NCBI GenBank assembly: GCA_023614405.1
Contig: CM042689.1
Coordinates: 305,451,132 to 305,515,131, forward strand
Length of the DNA: 64,000 nucleotides
Direction: 5' to 3'
DNA from: Avena insularis
Taxonomy: Eukaryota > Streptophyta > Magnoliopsida > Poales > Poaceae
Below are positions 1 through 11,099 of this stretch, in pieces (positions within the stretch are counted from its first letter, which is position 1; the number at the start of each line of letters is the position of its first letter). The position numbers were made by a program, and so were the translations under genes. Under the pieces are notes generated by a model. It was not told the DNA's origin. It saw only the letters and a program-made list of their open reading frames with translations, and ran no database searches.

Positions 1-588
1 GGGGTGCTGGCCGTGCAGACGCTGCGGAACAACATCATGGCGTCCACGGTGCTGGCCACGACGGCCATCATGCTCGTCTCCGTCATCAGCGTCTTCATCG
101 GCGCAACAGCAGGCCGCTCCCCTGCGTCAACCCCTTCATCCCCCTCCTCGTCGTCGACGCCGCTGATGGTGTACGGGAGCAAGACGGGTCAGGTGTTCGC
201 GGTCAAGTACCTGGCCATCTCGCTCTGCTTCATGCTCGCCTTCGTCTGCAACGTGCAGGCCATCCGGCTGTACGCGCATGCCAGCTTCCTCCTGGGCCTG
301 CCGCCGGGACCGGGAGGGGGAGGCGACGACAAGGAAGGAGCGGCGGAGGATTTCGCGGCGTACGTGGCGCGCACGGTGAACCGCGGCAGCCACGCCTGGT
401 CGCTTGGGCTCCGCGCGTTCTACGTGTCGCTCGCGCTCTTCATGTGGACCTTCGGGCCCATCCCGATGCTCGCCTGCAGCGTCCTCATGTGCGCCTTGCT
501 CTACTTCCTCGACACCACCGGGGACTATGCCAAGGGGATACAGCACATACACCGTGAAATGGGCGCACAAAAAGATAGCACCGTGTGA
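1..588 (+). CDS. DUF599 family membrane protein, 3' end (5' partial)
   Basis: The reading frame is open from the first base and stops at 586-588, so the gene enters from the left and only about the last 195 residues are seen. The conserved start of the visible part (AVQTLRNNIMAST), the later block VKYLAISLCFMLAFVCNVQ, the block YVARTVNRGSHAWSLGLRAF and the C-terminal WTFGPIPMLACSVLMCALLY fit the plant DUF599 family (PF04654) as I remember it. Four hydrophobic segments can be seen, at about residues 12-33, 67-87, 138-150 and 152-170, so it is an integral membrane protein; its biochemical role is unknown. A low-complexity Ser/Pro stretch (residues about 38-53) and a Gly-rich loop (about 101-108) interrupt the conserved parts, as is common in grass paralogues. 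GC content is high, unlike the retroelements on the right. No stop or frameshift is seen, so it is probably functional. Confidence 0.85.
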   Translation, partial: GVLAVQTLRNNIMASTVLATTAIMLVSVISVFIGATAGRSPASTPSSPSSSSTPLMVYGSKTGQVFAVKYLAISLCFMLAFVCNVQAIRLYAHASFLLGLPPGPGGGGDDKEGAAEDFAAYVARTVNRGSHAWSLGLRAFYVSLALFMWTFGPIPMLACSVLMCALLYFLDTTGDYAKGIQHIHREMGAQKDSTV

Positions 589-782
589 CTTCGTGAAATC
601 AAGTATACTGATCGTAAGAGAGTTGCTCAATTCTTCCAGATTTTAATAGAGAGATAAGACATTTCTTCCATAATATCTGGAGGTCGCATTCCCAGCCAAC
701 TGCCACAAGGGAGTTGTGTCTGCCCGTTTGTGGATGTAGTAGTGCAAACGATCCTAGTTTTTTTTAAAAAATAAAAGAGAAA

Positions 783-1095
783 ATTTGCTACGGGACACCG
801 TTATTTTTAGACGTTTGTCAAAATATACCGTAAAATTATGTCTTTGCTAGGTATCATTACAATTTTATAACGCATTTGCCAGAACATATCGCATGGCTAG
901 TAAAAGGAAAGTTTGGCATATTTTTTTTCAAACCCGGCCATAACATGGTCACACCGGAAAAAGTGTCAAAACTTTTTTTTCCATGTGGTGTGTTCTGACA
1001 AATGTCTCACAAAATTATAATGATATCTGGCAAAGACACAATCGAACTGTGTGTTTCAGCAAACATCTAAAAATAACGGTCTTCTATAGCAAATT
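783..1095. mobile_element. Foldback MITE with long terminal inverted repeats
   Basis: The left end (AATTTGCTA at 782-790, then ACCGTTATTTTTAGACGTTTG) is the reverse complement of the right end (ATCTAAAAATAACGGT to TAGCAAATT at 1095), with a few mismatches. The pairing continues inward through ATTATGTCTTTGC / GCAAAGACACAATC and ACATATCGCATGG / CCATGTGGTGTGT. Each arm is thus about 115-150 bases and almost the whole element folds into one hairpin. There is no ORF. I could not find a convincing target-site duplication, so the superfamily is open. It lies inside the 3' part of the LINE-like element. Confidence 0.8.
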
Positions 1096-1128
1096 AATAA
1101 AGCCTTCAATCGGCTAAGATACAAGGTA

Positions 1129-1296
1129 CTCCCTCTATTTTAAAATATAAGATGTTTTAGTTTTATGAAGCAAATGTATCTAGACTACTTTTAATATATA
1201 GATTCACCCATGTCTGAATGAATCTACATACTAAAACAAGTCTAGATACATTCTCTTCATAAAACTAAAACATCTTATATTTTGAAACGGAGGAAG
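1129..1296. mobile_element. Stowaway MITE (Tc1/mariner)
   Basis: Left end CTCCCTCTATTTTAAAATAT and right end ATATTTTGAAACGGAGGAAG are inverted repeats that extend into AAGATGTTTTAGTTTTATGAAG / CTTCATAAAACTAAAACATC-type arms. TA dinucleotides at 1127-1128 and 1297-1298 are the expected target-site duplication. Length 168 bp and the CTCCCTC terminus are typical of grass Stowaway elements. It carries no gene and would have been moved by a mariner transposase in trans. Confidence 0.93.
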
Positions 1297-2925
1297 TAGT
1301 ACCGAAATTACAAGCTTGAACAAGAAATAAAAAGACTGGCGAAGCGCTAAAGGAACAACATAAGTTGGGAGTCGCGAGCAGACAAGGGCGAGATAGATGT
1401 CCTTGAGCAACCCTTGTGCTACAAGCGTAGGTTTGGGCAAATGGCAGGAGTTAACCTCGCCCCATCACTCTGCGCATTGTTGCAACGACTGCAGACACAC
1501 TGACCCTTCACGATGCATCTCCAACGAGGAAAACACTTTGAGAAAGTTTAAGATCGTTGGAGCAGAGAACCACACCATGAAAGGAGCAATAGGACCGGCG
1601 AGGAAGTGGAATCGTGTCTGCGATGAAAGCCATCTCGATTGTCACAAAAACCATGTTGTTGACGCAGGGAGAATCCTATTCCCTTGCCCAGACGAGGGCG
1701 TCGGCGAGTCAGCACCCATGCGAATGACAACCGAGCACCAGAGGGACGCAGGCCTTGAACGAAACACCCCAACACCAAACCTAGAGCCTCTTCACAGTGT
1801 AGCTATTGCCACAGACACTGCCCACCCCATCCCAAGTCCCTACCTTCCCAAGGCAACACCTCCAAGGAGGAGAACTGCGCTGAAGCGTCGCCGCTATCTG
1901 ACAAAAGCCTAGGGTTTTCATCTGGGAATGAGGGAAGGGGAGCAGTAGGGAAGACAAGCGACCTTAGTGACGCCTTCAAGAAGGGAGCGGCACGGAAGCG
2001 CCGTCGCCATCATGGTTGAAGAACAACCAAGGGTTTTCCCCAATCCTAGAGGTCTACTGGATCAAAACCACCTCCGCCAGCCACCTTGCCACCTAAGTGG
2101 CCATGGAAAGCAAGCACAATATTAGCAGTCTTCACCCACCGGTAGGGTCGACGCCGCCCACCTGCCCCAGGCAACCGCCCCGGCTTCCAAAACTCCACCG
2201 CATCGTCACCTTGAGACAAACAAGGGGACCCAACACCTGCGCCGCCGAGGAAGCCACATACCAGTGGACAACAACAACACCATCCGCGAGCAACCCTCCC
2301 GTCGAAACCTCATAAGCAGAGCAATTGGTGGGGAGTGGAGGATCCCTCTCAACCAGCACCCAGGGGGACCCAGCACACCATGCGCTGTCAACCGAGCCGT
2401 AGCTCCCCGCTCAAAGATTCTAGGACCATATCCACAAGGCTACTACCCTGTAGGTCGTAGAGAAGTCGTAAGCATCGGTCGTCCAGATCTGGGCCTCTTC
2501 GTTGCCCAAGCTTCAGACGCAACTAAGCTCGCACCACCCGTTGCAGCCGCCGTGCCAGATAGCGCCATCGCTACCACGATCATGCCAGAGACCTCGAATC
2601 CACCACGTCGCCACCAGCTCAATGCCTCAGCAGCTGATGTGGCCCGTGCCGCCACCACCACGTGAGGGGAGAGGAGGCCCCATCACTGGTAGCGTTGTCC
2701 GAGCTTAGCCCGGCAACAGCATGGAGAAGGGGAGTGCTTGGTCCGACGGCTAGGGATTCCTCCCACGTTGCTTGCAGAAGTGACCATGGGAGGGGAAGTC
2801 CTATTAGTTCATGAATCGTTGTTCTGTTTCTCGGTGATTTGGTAATAATGAATGATCCTAGTTTGATCTAAACAAATGAGTAAATGGTTTACGTCGCAAG
2901 TGTACACAACTAAAAGGTCCAACTT

Positions 2926-4313
2926 TGGTCGACTAGATGGGGTGAATAGGAGACTACCAAATTTTATCTTGTTAATCAAGTTTAGGATTTGCGAGAAATA
3001 AAGTTCTCTAGATATGAAACTAGATGAGAAATCCTATATGCTAGAGAACAATCAACAAGTAACAAAGCGGTAAAGGACAAAAAGTAAAGGTGCAGAGAGA
3101 GTAAATTGGAGAGGAGACATGGAGATGTAATTCTCATAGTTCACTTCCAGAGAATCTACGTCTATAGTGGAGAGGTGTCGAGCCCACAAAAGATCACTCA
3201 AGCTCCACAAAGGCCTCACCTTCTTCTTCTTCGGTGAGCTCCCCCACAAAGGCAGGCTCACAATTCTCTAACCAGTTGTTTTAATGCAACTTAATTTAAT
3301 GAACACTTCATTTAATGAGTACTTCATTTAATGAACACATTAACATTTTGATCCCTTGCTTTGTTTCGATACCCCCGAACTATTTCGGCAGAACAATTTT
3401 CTGCAGCAGAACAATTTTCTGCGATGTCCATTGAACTTCCCCTATGTTCCCTATCCGCTAAAATACATTGGTTTACCTTAAGTGTGTCTCCCTACGGGTT
3501 CGGGAACTATGTAGACATCGATACTTTCTCCGATCAATAATCATTAGTGGGACCTGGAGATCCATAATGACTCCCACTAGTTCCTCGAAGATCTCATGAT
3601 CGTCCGAACCTCTTTCGCTGTAATCAAATTCCTTTTGTCTCACGATATTTTACTTGTCCGAGATTCGATCACTTGGTATCAACCATACCTTGTTTAATCT
3701 TGTTCCTGACAAGTATTCTTTTTTTGTTCCCGTGATATGACATTCTATGATCAAATCACTTGCTTGCAAGCTATGTCAATGTGATATCACCGAGAGGGAC
3801 TTGAGTATTTCTCTCTGTCATCCGGATGGACAAATCGCACTCTCGATCCACGAGACTCAACTAACACTTTCCTAATACCCTATGACACCTTTATAATCAC
3901 TCTTTTACAGTGTGACGTTTGATGCAATCAAAGTACTCTTTCGGTGAAAGTGGTTGACGTGATCTTATGGTCTAAGGCCATTGAGTTATTACGAATATGA
4001 TAGCAATTTAAACTTGATAACATGATCGTATTTCTACATCTACTTCGGGTGACTATTCATCATATCATTCTCCAATGATATGACCCTGTTATTAACAACA
4101 TCCAATGTTATGATCAGGAAACCTTTGATCATTCGTTAATCAACATGCTAGTATAAAGAGAGGCTTTACTAGGAACCTTATCTGTTTATAAATCACCCAT
4201 GTATTAATGTTTCCTATAAATACAATTCTGCATGAAAAATAAACATCTATTATAAACTTGAAATATAATAATAAACACTTTATTATTGCCTCTCGGGCAT
4301 ATTCCTTTTAATA
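2926..4313 (-). mobile_element. Copia element C, 3' LTR
   Basis: Read on the minus strand this starts TATTAAAAGGAATATGCCC, a mutated form of the TGTTrGArATATGCCC start of Triticeae copia LTRs. It follows the same order of blocks as the LTR of element D (AGAGGCAATAATAAAG, AGGAAACATTAATAC, TTTGTCCATCC, CACACTTAAGGT). It is directly preceded, in element sense, by a polypurine tract and the RNase H end of a copia polyprotein. I place the outer end at TGG (2926) because the minus strand there ends in CA after a CTATTCACCCC-type sequence; that boundary is less certain than the inner one. Beyond the CACACTTAAGG block it no longer matches D, so C and D are related but separate families. Confidence 0.75.
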
Positions 4314-4325
4314 TCCCACTTGCAC
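4314..4325 (-). promoter_or_regulatory. Polypurine tract of copia element C
   Basis: On the minus strand the bases GTGCAAGTGGGA directly precede the LTR start. This is the usual copia primer for plus-strand DNA synthesis and fixes the inner border of the 3' LTR. Confidence 0.75.
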
Positions 4326-4474
4326 TAGAGTCAATAATCTAGTTTACATAGTCATGAATCTAACACCCATAGAGTTCTGGTGCTGATCATGTTTTGGTCT
4401 TGGGAAAGCTTTAGTCAACGGATCAGATCCGTATGTACTTTGCAAATCTCTACATCGCCATCCTGAACATGTTC

Positions 4475-4742
4475 CTAGATGGAGTTAAATCGACGCTTTA
4501 TATACTTGGAATACTTGTGAGACCTCGGTTCCTTAGCATTGGCTATGACACCATTGTTGTCACAATAGATCATTGTAGGATCCAAAGCACTAGGAACCAC
4601 ACCTAGTTTAGAAATGAACTGCTTCATCCAAACTGATTCATAAGAAGAGATATATTCCGCCTCCATCGTAGATATCGCAATCACCGGTTGCTTGGAGCTC
4701 CTTCAACTTACCGATGCACCATTCATCAAAAATACATATCCG
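4475..4742 (-). pseudogene. Copia element C, RNase H domain (C-terminal part)
   Basis: The minus-strand frame reads the end of a Ty1/copia polyprotein: FGYVFLMNGASVS, then STMEAEYIS and CDNNGVIANAKEPRSHKYSK with IKRRF near the end. The conserved acidic residues of the RNase H fold (the E of TxAEY and the D of CDN) are present. A stop replaces the Trp usually found after the ASVS block. The domain is split by element H: its beginning lies at about 19424-19480 (DARFDTDPDDSKSQ) and joins this part across the AATTG duplication. Confidence 0.85.
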
Positions 4743-4747
4743 AATTG

Positions 4748-5544
4748 TGTTGGGGGGATGACCCCAGGTAGGGTCAAGATAGCGGAAAGAAGCAAGGAAC
4801 CTTTCTTACCATAGGACGAATTATAAGCTAAGTTGGCCAAGTCTTCCAAGACTCGGCCGAATGAGCCATGATTTGGCAAGAATCGAGTGAGTAACACCTT
4901 ACTCAGCCGACGTGTGAGCTAAGTCGGCCGAGTAAGATTAATCAGTTCGTATGCAGGCGGAGGCCGAGCCGAGTTATGCAAGACGAGGATGAGTAAAGGG
5001 AGACTTGCATGAGAAGGATAAGGATCCTAGAGTCAAACCCTAGCTACTAGCTAGGAGGAATCTACACAAGGCCAAGCACTAAGGACAAAGAGCAGAGCCG
5101 CAGAGGGGCAGACAAGCGTCATGGAGGTGACAGTGGGGATGCCCGAGGATCACATGCGGGGGTCTCTGGATCTTTGCCGCCGATAGAGGGGGGACACGGA
5201 AAGGAGTCCGCCGAGTTACCACTTTGGGACAAGCATATTTCAGGAATATGCTTGCCATGTCAGCCCTAGAAGGAACCAAGGGACCCCTTTATAAGGAGGG
5301 GCACGGGTTCCTGGAGGGGGGATCGATTCATTTGAGACCGTAGGGTTCACATAGTGGTTTTCTTCCTCCTCTCCATGATACAGCTCTAGGAGCACTTGTA
5401 ACTCGATTGAGGAGAAATAAAGATCTAAGTTCTAGTCAGTTGTGTGTAGAAATCACTACATCTTCCCTCCCCAGATCCCACTAGCATCCATTGGCCCCAT
5501 ACTTTAGCCTACCCATGGCAATCTGACGTGCCACCACCACGACA
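4748..5544 (+). repeat. 5' LTR of element H
   Basis: Starts TGTTGGGGGGATGACCCC and ends CCACCACGACA, matching 18624-19418 over the full length with scattered substitutions and small indels. A TATA-like TTTATAAGG lies at 5288-5296. A pair of opposed near-identical stretches (GCATATTCC... / ...GGAATATGC, about 5226-5252) forms a short hairpin. The LTR would supply promoter and polyadenylation signal for the element. Confidence 0.93.
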
Positions 5545-5545
5545 G

Positions 5546-5563
5546 TTGGCGCCCACCGTGGGG
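5546..5563 (+). promoter_or_regulatory. Primer-binding site of element H
   Basis: TGGCGCCCACCGTGGGGC starts two bases after the 5' LTR. It begins with the TGG expected to pair with a tRNA 3' CCA end. The same motif with two changes is found at the equivalent place in E2. Confidence 0.8.
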
Positions 5564-5850
5564 CCAACAGCGGTGCTAACTGGAGTCAAGATCCGGACGG
5601 GAAACTTCATCCATACCGGCGAGCGGGTTGTTTCTGGCCTAGTCTAGAGATTTGATATCTAGGACTACGTCAGTGACAACGGTGGCAGTTTTAGGAGAAG
5701 AGCGTCCCCGCGCAACGGCATCTTCATCAACCTGGGTGCTCACAAGATCTACGTCGGCATAGACACCTCCTGCGTCTACCCGCGCCAAGTCATCCATGTA
5801 GGAGATCCTCCCCTCGGCCGTCAAGACATGGCGTTAGCAGTGTCGAGGTG

Positions 5851-8032
5851 ATGATGACGGCTCCAGCACCAGCAGCAGGAGCAGGCGCAGGAGCAAGCAA
5901 GGACCCAACGGTAGGAGGATAGGTAACAACGAAGAAAGAAGCTCCAAAGTCAGCCGCTGCAGATCCTCAGGTGACCAGGGCTGCCGAGGAACAGGAGGTA
6001 ACTCCAAAAGCGACAAGGGTAAGGTGGCCACCACTGGAGAGGCCGGAGAATATCCTCCAGGCAACTATAGATAACTTGACTACCCCTGTAGCGCTGATAG
6101 TTGACCCGAAAAACGCACATGCAGAGTTAGAAGAAACTAGACTAAAAGTATTAGAGGAGGCAAAAAAGGTGTCAGCTTTGCAGGAGTCCTTTAACAGGAC
6201 ATTGCGAGAGTATGCTAGAGCAAACAAGCTAGATATGGCCATAGACCGAGTAGATGATCTGAGGTTGAGAAGAAAGAACCTCATGAATGATATTAACAAA
6301 GAGCATGAAGCTCGACCAGATGATTCGGTTGACCAAGGTTTGCCGAGGTATAGTACCCCGACAAAGAACCTCAGGGCGGCAAATGCAGCAGCCTTGGAAT
6401 TGGAGGGGTTAAGCGGGGAAGCTCGGCAAAAGCAGCAAGAAAGAGTAAATGAGCTGGTACGCATTGCGAACCAGCAGAATGAAGAAATGCTCAGGGCTAA
6501 CCCGGCGAAGCCTGGAGCTTCCCGCATGGTTCATTTGGCAGAAGCTGCCCCCGCATTATCTGCTGCAGCGGCATCCTCACCCAGAAACAATGCACGGAAA
6601 GATAAAGCAGTAACTTTGGGAAAGAGAAACAAGCAAATTGTTCCGTATGACCCGGCGATGGCCGGGAAGATCAATGAGAATAAAGTCAATGAAAGCCGAG
6701 GTAACAGCGGTGATAGAAACCCCGACCGTGCAAACAGAGAGCACGGAAACCTCGGAAGAGGAAACCATGAGAACAATAACCCGGCGGAAGGAAGGAGGTA
6801 CCCTCCACAGGATCATCAGCCGAGGCATGAACCTCGGCAAGAACGAGAAGCAAGACCAGCTCCACATAATCAGGCAAATGACAGATACAATGATGGTTAC
6901 TCGGAGATGGAGTATGTAGAGCATGGTGGGCAAAACCACTATGGGATGCAGGAGAGAGCTATCTATAGAAACTTGCCGTCGAGTGACGCAAGATTAAAGC
7001 TGGACAGGCTGTATCGGTCCGAGCTGTTGGAAGAACAGGGTCCGCCTGGCCCGGCCTGTTTCAGACCTTGGATTATGGGCAAACCGCCCATGCCAAACTT
7101 TCAGCTGGCGAGGGGCACGAAAACGTACAATGGGAGTACGAAGCCGCAAGATTGGCTAATTGATTATGCCACAGCCGTAAAAATAGCATGAGGAAATTTA
7201 AGATGAGCTGTAAGATACGTGCCACAGATGTTGGAAGGACCGGCCAGAGTTTGGTTGAATAATTTGCCAATAGGAAGTATCAACTGTTGGCTAGATTTTG
7301 AGGAAATGTTTGTCAGTAATTTCACCAACACATATAAGAGGCCAAACAGGCCACAACAACTCGCTATGTGCAAGCAGAAGCCGATGAGACGGATAGAGAA
7401 TTCCTGACTCGGTGGTGTAACCTTAGAAACTCATGCGAGGGGGTTATCGAATCTCAAGCAATTGCCTGGTTCGCTCAGGGGTGCAGATATGGAAGTGTAT
7501 TGTGGCAGAGGTTGCAGAGAGATATGCCAACCACATTGGCGGAAACAATCAGAGTAGCAGATTCATATGCCTTGGGTGATCCGACTCAACCAGAGCTAAT
7601 GTCAGCAGAACATCGCGAGCAACATGATCATTATGCTCGGGATGGTGCTGGATCATCGCGACACAATGATTATAGAGGAAGAAGAAGGGATGAGAGGCCA
7701 GATTACAGATACAGTTCTAATCAAGTGGCAGCGGTTGTGCAAGATCAGCCGAGTCATGGGAATAGTCAACGACAGAAGAATGGTCCTCAGCAGTGGACGC
7801 CGAGGAACGAGGGGAAGAAGCAGTGGACACCCGGATAGAAGAAACAATGGCAAGAAAGTCCGAAGTACACGTTTGAATCCATGTTAGATCATCCATGTAA
7901 ATTCCACACGCCAAACCCAGCCAAGCCAGCCAATCACACAACTCGCCAATGCGCCTGGATGAAAAGTGCAATGGGAAACCCGGCGGCCATGCAAGCACCA
8001 CCGCATCCAGCGCATCACCAGCAGCAGCCATA
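5851..8032 (+). pseudogene. Element H gag
   Basis: ATG at 5851 follows a 300-base leader. The frame runs through a charged coiled-coil N-terminal half (about 6090-6500) and an RNA-binding-like R/N/E-rich part (6700-6900). The capsid domain follows at about 7060-7600: FQLARGTKTYNGSTKPQDWL, ARVWLNNLP, DREFLTRWCNLR, IAWFAQGC. A C...H...H...C pattern (CKFH...NHTTRQC, about 7890-7955) stands near the end. The gene is dead: stops at 5920, 7189, 7204 and 7836, plus a frameshift near 7370-7400 where the frame changes inside the capsid domain. Gag would have formed the virus-like particle in the cytoplasm. Confidence 0.85.
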
Positions 8033-8252
8033 GTTAACTGGGGGGAATGCGCAGCAGCTAATGTTACCACCACCTCCTCCGAGGTATGAGAACCCAGATC
8101 GGAGGGATGTAGTGCACCAGGTGACAAATCAGAACCAAGATGGAAGGGGAAACCCCGGGAACAATGGACGCAATGACTACAGGGAGCATCACCAATCCTA
8201 CTATGTGTTCACAACAGAATAACAAGACAAATAGAGCGTACATCACCGTCAT

Positions 8253-8927
8253 ATGGAAGTGAATGCAGTTATGCCGGCAGTGCCGAGATATGTGTCGTGG
8301 TCCGATCAAGAGATAACCTGGAGCATAAGGGATCATCCAAAGGTGATGCCGAATCCAGGATCATATGCCTTAGTACTGGACCCGACATTTGTCGGGCCGA
8401 GCATCAATGTGAAGTTCTCAAAGGTGCTCATAGATAATGGGAGTAGCATCAACATCATGTACAAAGACACAATGCACAAACTCGGAATAACTCCGAATAT
8501 GCTGCAACCAACAAGGACTACATTCCATGGGATAGTTCCGGGGCTCTCGTGCGAACCCATTGGGAAAGTCCGAGTAGATGTATTATTCGGCACAAGAGAG
8601 AATTGTAGAGCAGAGAATCTGGCATTCGAAGTGGTGGATCTGGAAAGTTGCTATCATGCTTTACTCGGATGGCCAGCATTGGCTAAATTTATGAGCAACT
8701 GTCACATTAGTTACTTGAAAATGAAGATGCCAGGACCTCAGGGGGTAATAACAGTGGCTGGAGATTATAGAAAATCAATGGAATGTGCTTTAGCTGGGTC
8801 AAATCTGGCCGAATCATTGGTAATTACAAGAGAGAAAAGAAGAATTCAGGAGGTGGCAGCTCTGGCTCAGTCGGCACAGCTTAATATGCCGGCACTATCC
8901 AACCCGCATGGAAGTGTATCCTTCTAG
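8253..8927 (+). pseudogene. Element H aspartic protease
   Basis: The catalytic block reads VLIDNGSSINIMY, with D-N-G in place of the usual D-S/T-G. The flanking pattern (LGI, FHGIVPGLSCEPIGKV, FEVVDLESCYHALLGWPAL) is that of plant gypsy proteases. It belongs to the same polyprotein as gag and RT; the frame is open here but is closed by stops before and after. It would have cut the polyprotein during particle maturation. Confidence 0.85.
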
Positions 8928-9015
8928 CCGACTAAGGAGACAAAAAAGATCCAGATCGATGATCAATTCCCAGAGCGCACCATCACAATTGGTGCTGGCC
9001 TAAATGGTAAATAGG

Positions 9016-10388
9016 AAAGCAAGCTCACCAAGTTCCTCCGTGAGAATCGGGATATCTTTGCGTGGTCAACACAGGACCTGCAAGGTGTACCGAGGGAGTT
9101 GGCTGAGCACTCTTTGCATGTAAGGCCAGGAGCAAGGCCGATGAAGCAACCTCTCCGCCGCTTCACCGAAGATAGGAGAGAGATAATAGGGGATGAGATA
9201 GCTCGGCTCCTTGCAGTCGGGTTTATCATGGAAGTGCTTCATCCGGATTGGCTATCAAATCCGGTGTTGGTAGAAAAGAAAAAGGATGACCCAAATGTAG
9301 CCGTATGGCGAATGTGCATCGATTACACGAACCTTAATAAGGCGTGTCCCAAAGATCCTTTTTCTTTACCTAGGATAGACCAAGTCATTGATTCGACCGC
9401 AGGATGTGAGCTGTTATCATTTGTAGACGCGTATTCTGGTTTTCACCAGATACCGTTAAACCCGGCTGATCAAATAAAGACTGCATTTATCACCCCATAT
9501 GGGGTTTATTGCTATCGCACCATGCCATTCGGCCTGCGTAATGCATGAGCCACATACCAAAGATGCATGCAAAAATGTCTACATGACCAAATTGGGAAAA
9601 ATGTACAAGTATATGTTGCTGATGTGGTTATAAAAATCAAAGAGAGCAACACGCTCCTAGAAGATATTCGGCAGACATTCGCGAACCTGAGAAGGTTTCG
9701 AATGAAACTTAATCCGAAAAAATGTACCTTTGGTGTGCCGGCTGGAAAATTACTCGGTTTCCTCGTATCTAGCCGAGGTATAGAGGCGAATCCGACTAAG
9801 ATCATATCAGTTGAAAGAATGGAACTGCCAAAATGCCTAAATGATGTACAAAAGTTTACAGGGTGTCTTGCCTCCTTGAGTCGGTTCGTGAGTCGGCTAG
9901 GTGAAAAAGCATTACCTTTGTATCAATTGATGAAAAAATCCGACAAGTTCACCTGGACACCTCAGGCCAAGAGTGCCTTTCATGAGTTAAAAAAGATGTT
10001 GGTCACGGCACCAATCCTGGCTTCTCCATTGTCAAAAGAGCCTATGCTACTCTATGTGGCAGCCAAAAACAGAGTCGTAAGTGCGGTAGTTGTTGTGGAA
10101 CGAGATGAAGATGGTAAGTCGGTACAAAGGCCGATATATTACCTAAGTGAGGTATTATCGACCTCCAAGCAGAACTACCCACACTACCAGAAAATGGCTT
10201 ACAGAGTATACATGTCGGCTAAGAAACTCAAACATTATTTCGAAGAATACCCAATAAAGATGATTTGTGAGGCGCCCATAGCCAAAATACTAAGCAACAA
10301 AGATGCGAGTGGCCGAATAGAAAAATGGGCAATTGAGTTATCACTTTATGCTCCGCAGTTCGATAGGCGAGATGCAATTAAGTCTTAG
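9016..10388 (+). pseudogene. Element H reverse transcriptase and first RNase H part
   Basis: RT motifs are in order: RMCIDYTNLNKACPKDPFSL, DAYSGFHQIPL, TMPFGLRNA, then the catalytic box at 9612-9623, which reads YVAD instead of YVDD. A TGA at 9546 stands where related elements have Gly in NAGATYQ. After RT come the connection block GFLVSSRGIEANPTKI and the first RNase H part (KFTWTPQAKSAFHELKKML, YYLSEVL, YPHYQKMAY). Both the stop and the loss of a catalytic aspartate make it inactive. Confidence 0.9.
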
Positions 10389-10860
10389 GCAGTAGCCGAC
10401 TTCTTCGTAGACTGGGCCGAGGTATAATATGATCCCCCATTACCAGATCCGAACTATTGGACGATGCACTTTGACGGGTCCAAGTTAAGAAATGGACTAG
10501 GAGCAGGAATAGTGCTAACTTCACCGAAAAAAGATCAGCTGAAATATGTGATGCAAATACATTTTGCTGCATCAAACAATGTAGCCGAATATGAAGCGCT
10601 TGTTCATGGCCTGAAAATGGAAAAATAGATCGGCATACGTCGGATTTTGTGTTACGGGGATTCAGACCTCATAGTACAACAAGTATCGGGGAATTGGGAT
10701 GCACTAGATGCGAATATGGCCCTGTATAGATTTCATGTGCAGAAAATCAGTGGCTACTTTGATGGGTGTGAATTCCATCACATACCTCGGGTAGAAAATG
10801 ATGCCGCGGACACACTATCGAAGCTAGGATCGACCAGACAATCAATTCCCCCTGGTATAG
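10388..10860 (+). pseudogene. Element H second RNase H domain
   Basis: The frame continues with FDGSKLRNGLGAGIVL, NNVAEYEALVHGL, CYGDSDLIVQQVSG and IPRVENDAADTLSKL, an RVT_3-type RNase H with its D-E-D residues visible. Stops occur at about 10386, 10425 and 10626. A second, complete RNase H after RT is typical of Tat elements (established for Ogre/Tat), which supports the lineage assignment. Confidence 0.8.
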
Positions 10861-11099
10861 CTCTGGAACACCTGAGAAAACCGTCAATAACGCCTTCGCC
10901 AGAATCCGAGTCAATTCGTATCTCAGTAGAACAGATAGAAGGGTGTGTCACAATGGAAATTGACAAAGAGCATGATCCGAATTACTCGGGGGTTAATTCG
11001 GCCGACCAACGGTTGGATCGGGAAAATCCCACAAATATTATGTCGGTGGAAATAATGGAACTTGACAACATAATTTTCCCAGAAAAAGTCGCACCAACA

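Larger units (their letters stand above)
761..2853 (-). mobile_element. LINE-like non-coding retroposon with nested MITEs
   Basis: An 11-bp direct repeat GATCCTAGTTT stands at 750-760 and again at 2854-2864, as expected for a target-site duplication. Next to the left copy is a T run (757-765), which on the minus strand would be the poly(A) tail. Read on the minus strand and with the two MITEs removed, the 3' part contains TTGTAATTTCGGTA, CCTTGTAT and GGCTTTATTAATTT, which resembles the 3' ends of plant LINEs. The rest (1311-2853) is GC-rich, has only short open frames on either strand (longest 171 codons at 1397-1912, plus strand) and shows no endonuclease or reverse transcriptase motif. I infer a non-autonomous or internally deleted LINE derivative of about 1.6 kb before the MITEs landed in it. 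It could also be a captured transcript. Confidence 0.55.

Noticed and set aside
136..630. 164-codon antisense ORF over the DUF599 gene
   Set aside because: Shadow frame of a GC-rich coding sequence; Arg/Glu/His-rich and without domain.
1397..1912. 171-codon ORF as a host gene
   Set aside because: No recognisable domain, composition typical of GC-rich non-coding retroposon text, and it runs against the inferred orientation of the LINE-like element.
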